From JBARRO01 sp049644265 (GTDB taxonomy: Bacteria > Bacteroidota > Ignavibacteria > UBA10030), in contig JBARRO010000083.1 in the NCBI GenBank assembly GCA_049644265.1, forward strand, positions 1 through 10,826: a stretch of DNA of 10,826 bases, given 5' to 3'. Within the stretch, counting starts at the first letter, position 1. Each line of letters opens with the position of its first letter. The notes beneath the pieces are model-generated. The model did no database searches. It had not been told where the DNA came from and saw nothing but the letters and a program-made list of their open reading frames with translations. The position numbers were made by a program, and so were the translations under genes. Of the stretch, positions 5,819 to 10,826 are shown piece by piece.

Positions 5819-6894
5819 CGCTCCTCGACCGGTACATCTCGCGGCAGTTTATCATCTCGGCGGTGTTCGGGCTGCTCGCGTTTCTTCTGATTTTCCTCGT
5901 GATCGACATGATGGAAAAGCTCGACGACTTCATCGACGCACACGCACCACTGCAGACAGTCGTCGTCTACTATATGGCGTTCTCGCCGGAAATCATCAAG
6001 CTGATGACGCCCGTCGCCCTTCTGCTTGCTGCGCTATTTGTGACTGGAAGACTTTCCACCCAGAACGAGCTCGCTGCGATGAAGTCGAGTGGAGTCAGTC
6101 TCTACCGCATCCTGATGCCTTTCCTGGTGATCGCTTTGCTTGTGAGCGCGGGATCCTTTTATCTCAACGGCTGGGTGGTGCCGAACGCCAACCAGAAGAA
6201 ATACTACATCGAAAAGACGCTCCTCCGGCAATCCTCGGACCCTTCGAATCGGTTCAATATTTTCTTCCAGGAGGGGCCGACACGGATCGTTTCGATCAGT
6301 TACTACGATACGGAGTCGAAAATGGCGAACCGGGTCAGTATTCAGGATTTTGCCGACACGAATTTCACCGCCCTCCTTCGCCGCTTTGATGCGCCACAGA
6401 TGCAATGGCAGGAAACCGGGTGGGTGCTGCTCCACGGGACAGAACGGACGTTCACAGGAGACGCACAGCAGATGGAGTTATTCGCCCGCCATCCTGTTGG
6501 CAAGCTCACGCTGGCACCCGCGGACATTAAGAAGAAGCAACGGAGGCCCGATGAGATGGATTACGAGGACCTTCAGGAGTTCATTGCGAACCAGCAGCGG
6601 GCCGGGCAGGATGTTTCACGATGGCTTGTGGACTTTCATGCGAAGCTGGCGTTTCCGTTTGCGAGCGTCATTATGGTGCTGTTTGGGGTCCCCTTTGCAG
6701 CTTCGCGTCCGCGCACAGGAGCGGCGCTTGGGTTCGGGATCTGCGTCGCCGTGACGTTCATTTATCTCGGATTCATGAAAGCGAGCCAGGTCTTCGGTTA
6801 CAACGGCGATCTCGATCCGCTGCTGACGGCGTGGCTGGCGAATATTATCTTTCTGATTGCTGCGGTGGGGAATTTAATGAGAGTGCAGAAGTAG
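5815..6894 (+). CDS. lptG: LPS export ABC transporter permease LptG
   Basis: Partner of LptF in the LptB2FG complex. 359 residues, the usual family size. Seen: an N-terminal LLDRYISRQF, as in LptG, and membrane segments near 12-31, 60-78, 98-118, 278-293, 302-322 and 336-354. The coupling motif NELAAMKSSGVSLYR (84-98) nearly repeats that of LptF, and a periplasmic jellyroll region fills about 120-270. The start GTG at 5815 overlaps the lptF stop as GTGA, a standard arrangement for translational coupling and equal subunit output. lptA, lptB and lptC are not in the window. Transcription probably ends at the hairpin at 7021-7059. Confidence 0.92.
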   Translation: MTLLDRYISRQFIISAVFGLLAFLLIFLVIDMMEKLDDFIDAHAPLQTVVVYYMAFSPEIIKLMTPVALLLAALFVTGRLSTQNELAAMKSSGVSLYRILMPFLVIALLVSAGSFYLNGWVVPNANQKKYYIEKTLLRQSSDPSNRFNIFFQEGPTRIVSISYYDTESKMANRVSIQDFADTNFTALLRRFDAPQMQWQETGWVLLHGTERTFTGDAQQMELFARHPVGKLTLAPADIKKKQRRPDEMDYEDLQEFIANQQRAGQDVSRWLVDFHAKLAFPFASVIMVLFGVPFAASRPRTGAALGFGICVAVTFIYLGFMKASQVFGYNGDLDPLLTAWLANIIFLIAAVGNLMRVQK

Positions 6895-6917
6895 GTTTGA
6901 AGTTCAACTTTGATTGC

Positions 6918-6951
6918 GCAGATTGCAGATGTCGCTGATGACGCAGATTTA
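6918..6951. repeat. Degenerate 9-nt repeat after lptG
   Basis: Units gcagatt(gc), gcagatgtc, gctgatgac and gcagattta follow at 7-9 nt spacing, starting 23 nt after the lptG stop. Unlike the other arrays in the window, the main period is nine. Confidence 0.5.
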
Positions 6952-6959
6952 TTGCACCC

Positions 6960-7008
6960 TTTAAACTCTGAACTCGAAACCTTGAACTCTAAACTTCAGG
7001 CTTCGATC
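6960..7008. repeat. Degenerate heptamer array, 7 units
   Basis: tttaaac, tctgaac, tcgaaac, cttgaac, tctaaac, ttcaggc, ttcgatc in strict 7-nt phase; the first five end in AAC. It lies between lptG and the convergent terminator, so it is in the 3' UTR of the lptFG transcript. Confidence 0.85.
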
Positions 7009-7020
7009 CCGCTCTAACAA

Positions 7021-7059
7021 AGAAAAAGCGCAGCCAAAACACTGACTGCGCTTTTTTCT
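7021..7059. terminator. Bidirectional intrinsic terminator between convergent genes
   Basis: aaaaagcgcag (7023-7033) and ctgcgcttttt (7046-7056) form a perfect 11-bp stem around a 12-nt loop, with a T-run at 7052-7057 on the plus strand and a matching one on the minus strand. It lies 127 nt past lptG and 17 nt past the stop of the gene at 7077, so it can end transcription from both sides. Confidence 0.88.
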
Positions 7060-7076
7060 GTTAAATCCTGGTTTCG

Positions 7077-9233
7077 CTACTTCGTTAGCAACATCTTCCT
7101 CACGACCCTCTGGCTTCCGTAATGAAGAACGGAGATGTACGTGCCGCTGGCCAGGTGCGAGGCGTTGAACGTGGAGCGATACAACCTGCCTGCCTCCGCG
7201 TTTCCCTCAAAGAGCGTTGTCACTTCCCGCCCGACGATATCATAGACCTTTAGCGATGCGTGGCCGTTTTCAGGAACCACAAATTCCACCGTCGTTGACG
7301 GATTGAAAGGATTCGGATAGTTTGGATTCAGCGAAAGCTCCTTTGGCATCAGCCCAAGTTCAACCTCTGCATTGCCATAGTACTGGAAGCTGCCGTCGGC
7401 GTTGATTTGTTTCAAACGGTACGCATATCGTCCGGCTGGCGCCTGATCGATATAACTGTACTGGCGCGCTGCACTGCTCGCACCCGCACCGGCAACAAAT
7501 CCGACCTTCGTCCAGCTCGAGGACCCCAGGCTCCTCCGCTCAACATCAAATCCGTAGTTGTTCACCTCAGAAGCTGTCGACCACTGAAGTTTTGCACTCA
7601 GGCGACTTGCCGTTGCCGTGAATGAGGTCAACTGAACGGGGAGAACTGTGGCAGCTTCATCGGCTCCCATGTACGGGACAAACGCATTCCGTGTGTCGCC
7701 GTCAATATCAGTCGCAACGCCTGTACCGGCCGCACCGATGAGATTCAGATCCCCGTCCGAACCGGCCGTAAGGTGCAAATCCGTTGCACCAGCAAAGGTG
7801 ACTGACACGGACTTCGAGTTGGCGTCTTGGGAAGATGCGCTTTGCCAGTCGGACAACGCAGGTTGGGCAGAAGTATAGAATCCGACATACCCCGCCCCAC
7901 TCACCTGATAAAGATCATTGCGATCCGACGTCAATGTGCCGCCCGATCGGTAGATGGCATAAGAAGAGTCATTAGCCTCGCTGCAGACAACAATGTTGTT
8001 CTTGGCAGTCACAGTACCGGATGACATTCTGATCCCTGCATAGACTTGGAGGCGGGTGCTACCCGTCGGATCGTATGCGAGATCATTCATATTAATTGTG
8101 TTATGATAAACATATGCCGTACCCGCTGCGATGTGAATGCCCGAAACCCTCGCCAGATTCGGATCGACCGTGGCAGTGGTTGTCAATATATTCGTTATCA
8201 TGTTATTGTAGACGTTGTATGTTGCATTTGATTCGCAGAGAATCCCCACAACTCCAAAAGTGCCGGCAGTGGATCCCTGCGCCGTTGATAACGTATCGAA
8301 CGTATTGCTGTAAATGTTGAGCGTGCTTGATGTACCGACGAGGAGTGCATAAACACCTTCGCTTAAACTCCCCGTTCCACTCTGTATGACAATAATTTTG
8401 TTCCGGTAGATATCAGCGGAGCCGCCGCCATTCATAAATACTCCGCGTGTCCTCGCTCTGATGTAGTTGTCCCTAAAGACATAACCAGTCGGGAATACGG
8501 TCACCGTTCCGGATTGCGATACACCAATACCTTGTGCAGCACTTCCAGCGATATTGGTGATGGCACAGTTTTCAACGGTAATATTGTCCGGTATGTAGTT
8601 TATGGTCGAGAACCTCGGCGTAATGTTGACGGCATAGCTTACCGACTGATAGGCGGTGATGACAACATTCTTTAGGGTAATGTTATTCACATTCCCGAAT
8701 ATCCGGAAGGGATTTGTGTTTACGTTCGTCGTTGACTGCGTCTGAACAGTCAGATCCCTGGTCGTGCCGCCGTTGGTGTTTGAGCCGTCAATAGTAATGT
8801 AACTTGCGCTATCACTGACTGTGATCCCATAGTTCGTCGCAGACGTCGTGGTAACATCTTTCGCCCCTATGATCCAGCCTCCTGAAAGTCCGGTGTTGTC
8901 GGTCGTTTTCGTGAAACTGACCGTTGCGGTCACTCCGGTGTAGGGTTTGAACGTGATGGTATTGGTTGCGCTCGTTCCCGTTGGCAACAGGGCGACATTT
9001 TCTGGTTCCGTGTATGTCTTTGACTCCGTGAAGTACAATGTGACGGGCCCGCTCACCCCTGACGCTGTAAGTGCATCCACCGCTGCTTTGAGAGTGGCAT
9101 ACTCAGGATCTCCACCACCAGGTCTGGTGCCTGCCGCACCAATGTAATACGTTCCGTTAAGTTGCGCGACGGAGACTCCACACAGGAACACGAGACAAGT
9201 CCAGAGCGAGAGAATCTTAGCAAAGAGCCTCAT
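7077..9233 (-). CDS. Secreted beta-helix protein with T9SS C-terminal sorting domain
   Basis: 718 residues. Seen: a signal peptide (about 1-23, ending SVA-Q) and a Thr/Ser/Asn-rich region (about 24-525) with repeated strands such as YITIDGSN, ITLKNVVI and YNVYNNMI. These are typical of right-handed parallel beta-helix (pectate-lyase-like) folds. A fibronectin-III-like domain follows (about 531-632, LQWSTASEVNNYGFDVERR), then a type A T9SS sorting domain (about 633-718) with YPNPFNPSTTVEFVVP, LKVYDIVGREV and a terminal KMLLTK. Such proteins enter the periplasm by Sec, leave through SprA, and the sorting domain is usually cleaved as the protein is attached to the surface or released. No catalytic residues can be assigned; it may bind or cleave polysaccharide or be structural. 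The ATG at 9233 follows AAGGA about 9 nt upstream. Confidence 0.9.
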   Translation of the reverse strand: MRLFAKILSLWTCLVFLCGVSVAQLNGTYYIGAAGTRPGGGDPEYATLKAAVDALTASGVSGPVTLYFTESKTYTEPENVALLPTGTSATNTITFKPYTGVTATVSFTKTTDNTGLSGGWIIGAKDVTTTSATNYGITVSDSASYITIDGSNTNGGTTRDLTVQTQSTTNVNTNPFRIFGNVNNITLKNVVITAYQSVSYAVNITPRFSTINYIPDNITVENCAITNIAGSAAQGIGVSQSGTVTVFPTGYVFRDNYIRARTRGVFMNGGGSADIYRNKIIVIQSGTGSLSEGVYALLVGTSSTLNIYSNTFDTLSTAQGSTAGTFGVVGILCESNATYNVYNNMITNILTTTATVDPNLARVSGIHIAAGTAYVYHNTINMNDLAYDPTGSTRLQVYAGIRMSSGTVTAKNNIVVCSEANDSSYAIYRSGGTLTSDRNDLYQVSGAGYVGFYTSAQPALSDWQSASSQDANSKSVSVTFAGATDLHLTAGSDGDLNLIGAAGTGVATDIDGDTRNAFVPYMGADEAATVLPVQLTSFTATASRLSAKLQWSTASEVNNYGFDVERRSLGSSSWTKVGFVAGAGASSAARQYSYIDQAPAGRYAYRLKQINADGSFQYYGNAEVELGLMPKELSLNPNYPNPFNPSTTVEFVVPENGHASLKVYDIVGREVTTLFEGNAEAGRLYRSTFNASHLASGTYISVLHYGSQRVVRKMLLTK

Positions 9234-9335
9234 AGCGGGATCCTTTCAGGTAATGATGAGTGAGTTGGTTGAGAATGACGGCTGAATCATCGATCGCATC
9301 AAACTCTTAGAGACGAGAGAGAGATCGTAAAGGAA

Positions 9336-9349
9336 GGTCTGAGCAGACC
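9336..9349. promoter_or_regulatory. Perfect dyad, 6-bp arms, 2-nt spacer
   Basis: ggtctg (9336-9341), ag, cagacc (9344-9349). It lies about 100 nt upstream of the beta-helix gene. The tight spacer suits either a small operator or a minor hairpin. Confidence 0.4.
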
Positions 9350-9552
9350 CCAACTGCCTGCTCGCAGAATATGGAAAACCACTTTCCAAGAATCAACACA
9401 ATTCGGGTAAATTCTTCTCCGAGGGTCGGGATAGTGGGCATTCGGGGCGAATTCACGTTGGAAGTACAAATCATATTCACGGAAATGGGAATTTTTGAGC
9501 TCGACGCTCTCAGATTGTCCGCACCGACGGCCAAGGAAGAATACGCGTTTTG

Positions 9553-9568
9553 CCGTTTTAGAAAACGG
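9553..9568. promoter_or_regulatory. Perfect dyad, 7-bp arms, 2-nt spacer
   Basis: ccgtttt (9553-9559), ag, aaaacgg (9562-9568), in the middle of the divergent region. A dyad with almost no spacer is more like a protein-binding site than a stable RNA hairpin. Confidence 0.4.
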
Positions 9569-9727
9569 ATCCTTCTCAAAAACAGAAATCGAAATGCAAG
9601 ACTGACTTCGACTTGCTGCTGCAACCACAGGTTCTTGGCGCGCTGACTATTCTCAAGTTCAAGAGAGAACAAACCTACTTGGTTTCGTTCCTCTTGACAT
9701 TCGTTTTCGGATGAATTAAGTTACAAG

Positions 9728-9747
9728 TGAGTTTCGGGGCAAACTCA
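9728..9747 (+). other. Hairpin in the upstream region of the TonB receptor gene
   Basis: tgagttt (9728-9734) pairs perfectly with aaactca (9741-9747) around the loop cggggc. It lies about 160 nt upstream of the receptor start; whether it is transcribed is unknown. Confidence 0.45.
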
Positions 9748-9802
9748 TCCCGCCGCTCGGAAAGGAGGGGTTGCATATCGAGTACTTGACACTACCTTTC
9801 TC

Positions 9803-9820
9803 GTTGCCTGCCCAGGCAAC
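9803..9820. promoter_or_regulatory. Perfect dyad, 8-bp arms, 2-nt spacer: operator candidate
   Basis: gttgcctg (9803-9810), cc, caggcaac (9813-9820), about 85 nt upstream of the receptor ATG. It is the strongest of three 2-nt-spacer dyads in this divergent region. A TTGACA lies just upstream (9786-9791), but no -10 stands at the right distance. A dimeric repressor or activator site is plausible; the regulator is unknown. Confidence 0.5.
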
Positions 9821-9851
9821 TCTCTAAACATCTCACACTATTTTCTTTTCG

Positions 9852-9897
9852 CACAAACAGGGGTGAGGGGTTTGTGTATCCACACCCTTTGGTGAGG
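9852..9897 (+). promoter_or_regulatory. Structured leader with duplicated ribosome-binding sequence
   Basis: cacaaac (9852-9858) pairs with gtttgtg (9870-9876), exposing an 11-nt loop that contains GGTGAGG (9862-9868). The same heptamer recurs at 9891-9897 as the true Shine-Dalgarno, 8 nt before the ATG. Between them, caccc (9883-9887) can pair either with the upstream gggtg (9861-9865) or, as cacc, with the Shine-Dalgarno ggtg (9891-9894). This offers two alternative folds with opposite effects on translation. The short helices make this tentative. Confidence 0.45.
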
Positions 9898-9905
9898 ATT
9901 AAACC

Positions 9906-10826
9906 ATGAAAACCAAAAAAACAACGGTGTTGTTCGGCGCCGTTGTGTCCTTCTCTATTGCATTCAGTCAATCGTCCTTCAAAGAACTCGACTCTCCATC
10001 GCCCCCCGGGCAATTTTTTCTCTTACCCTCCTCCACCGCTGGCGACAGTCCTGCTCCACAAGACTCGTCACAACCAGTTCTTCTTCGCGGCACCGCTTAC
10101 GGCGATCCCTGGACAATCTACCGACTGACTCAAAAAGAAATCCGGCAGTTCTCCGTTCGGGAAATCGGGAATTATCTTCCGCTGATTCCCGGAGTCAGCC
10201 AGGTCAACGGTGCGCTGCACATCCGAAGCGACCGGGACGGGTCGCCGACGTACTTGTTGGATGGATTCAACGTAACCAGTCCGCTCGACAATTCTGCCTT
10301 CGTCAGTCTGATTCCCGAAGCCATCGATGAATTACAGATACACACCGGTGCGTATGGGGCTGAGTTTGGCCGTTCGACGGCCGGTATTGTTTTGAGCCGA
10401 ATGCGGACGGGAAGCGACACACTTCAGTTCGGACTTAAGCTCCTCTCAGATGATATGGGAGGGCCTGACGGCAAAGCGCTCGGAACGACGGTGTTCGGCT
10501 ACCGCAATATCGTACTCACAGCCGGCGGACCGGTGTTCCCCGGTTTGAAATTCTTCGTCGCCGGCCAGCATAACTTCATGCGCGACCGGCAACCGATGTT
10601 CCTGGATGCATTCCGGTTTGACAGTCTGCGAGTCGATAACACGTCATCCCGATACAGGTCAGGCATGCCTGCTGATTCCCAGGCACTGCTGCCGGGTGCG
10701 ATCGATTTCAGAACAAATTCAATCCCCGGAAACAAGTTGGAAGACAACACGGTGCAGGGAAACGTAACGCTCGACCTCGGAGGACTTCGGTTTCAAGTGC
10801 TGGGAAGTTACGAGAACAAGCAGACC
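9906..10826 (+). CDS. TonB-dependent outer-membrane receptor (N-terminal part, cut by right window edge)
   Basis: 307 codons to the right edge, with no stop. Such receptors import a bound ligand across the outer membrane using TonB-ExbBD energy. Seen: a Lys-rich signal peptide (about 1-21), a Pro/Ser-rich linker, then a plug domain (about 72-172). The plug shows the characteristic order LPLIPGVSQV (91-100), LHIRSDRDGSPTYLLDGFNV (104-123), EAIDELQIHTGAYGAEFGRS (138-157) and TAGIVLSRMRTGS (158-170); beta-barrel strands begin after about 175. Many FCB-group homologues carry a carboxypeptidase-regulatory-like domain before the plug; here the linker is too short for one. No SusD partner can be seen because the gene runs off the window. 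GAGGA 7 nt before the ATG fixes the start. The ligand is unknown. Confidence 0.9.
   Translation, partial: MKTKKTTVLFGAVVSFSIAFSQSSFKELDSPSPPGQFFLLPSSTAGDSPAPQDSSQPVLLRGTAYGDPWTIYRLTQKEIRQFSVREIGNYLPLIPGVSQVNGALHIRSDRDGSPTYLLDGFNVTSPLDNSAFVSLIPEAIDELQIHTGAYGAEFGRSTAGIVLSRMRTGSDTLQFGLKLLSDDMGGPDGKALGTTVFGYRNIVLTAGGPVFPGLKFFVAGQHNFMRDRQPMFLDAFRFDSLRVDNTSSRYRSGMPADSQALLPGAIDFRTNSIPGNKLEDNTVQGNVTLDLGGLRFQVLGSYENKQT

Larger units (their letters stand above)
9234..9905. other. Divergent intergenic region, 672 bp, apparently noncoding
   Basis: It separates two divergently transcribed cell-surface genes and should hold both promoters. Overlapping open frames of 90-120 codons exist on both strands at about 9299-9672, but none has a clear ribosome site, recognisable motif or plausible composition, and they contradict one another. 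On the minus strand an exact TAGGTTTG (-7 type) occurs at 9677-9670, which would give the beta-helix gene a leader over 400 nt long. The region contains several short perfect dyads, listed separately. Confidence 0.6.

Noticed and set aside
9299..9672. Minus-strand frames of 109 and 121 codons and a plus-strand frame of 91 codons
   Set aside because: They overlap each other in different frames, lack ribosome sites and recognisable domains, and lie in a likely promoter/leader region. A small unknown gene cannot be fully excluded.
9694..9791. Two TTGACA hexamers (9694-9699 and 9786-9791) as -35 boxes for the TonB receptor
   Set aside because: Neither has a TATAAT-like -10 at 16-18 nt, and this promoter type is not typical of the presumed lineage.
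9728..9900. Cobalamin riboswitch upstream of a TonB-dependent receptor
   Set aside because: The conserved core segments, including the B12-box region, could not be found; only simple hairpins are present.

Overview
The window reads as a chromosomal segment of a Gram-negative member of the Bacteroidota/Ignavibacteriota (FCB) group. The first reason is the N-terminal third of SprA, the outer-membrane translocon of the type IX secretion system (T9SS). The second is a secreted beta-helix protein ending in a T9SS sorting domain with the YPNPFNPST signature that is very common in Ignavibacteria-like lineages. An LptF/LptG permease pair and the start of a TonB-dependent receptor also indicate an outer membrane. 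Base composition is mixed, with gene bodies close to 50% GC and AT-rich gaps. No rRNA, tRNA, CRISPR, phage or complete transposase gene is visible.

Layout. 1-2240 (minus): sprA, entering at the left edge. 2535-3182 (minus): pdxH (pyridoxamine 5'-phosphate oxidase). 3422-3859 (minus): a stand-alone CheY-like receiver protein. 3860-4441: a 580-bp gap packed with degenerate heptamer repeats, palindromes and a 147-bp MITE-like inverted-repeat element. 4442-6894 (plus): lptF-lptG with a 4-nt GTGA overlap. 6895-7076: repeats and a convergent bidirectional terminator. 7077-9233 (minus): the T9SS substrate. 9234-9905: a divergent, apparently noncoding region with several short perfect dyads and a structured leader. 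9906-10826 (plus): a TonB-dependent receptor (signal peptide and plug), leaving at the right edge.

How the genes fit together. SprA is the export channel for proteins carrying the kind of C-terminal domain seen on the 718-aa protein, so transporter and probable client lie within 5 kb of each other, although not in one operon. LptF/LptG extracts lipopolysaccharide for the outer membrane in which SprA and the TonB receptor reside. PdxH and the receiver protein are housekeeping/regulatory and not obviously linked to the rest.

The genes belong to known families and I see no clear new multi-gene system. The most distinctive material is intergenic. At least five arrays of imperfect repeats have different sequences but the same 7-nt period. 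Two of them have a GC-rich hairpin of the form TTACCC...GGGC in their midst, and a CTAG-flanked MITE-like palindrome lies nearby. I could not search databases, so family names rest on motif recognition.
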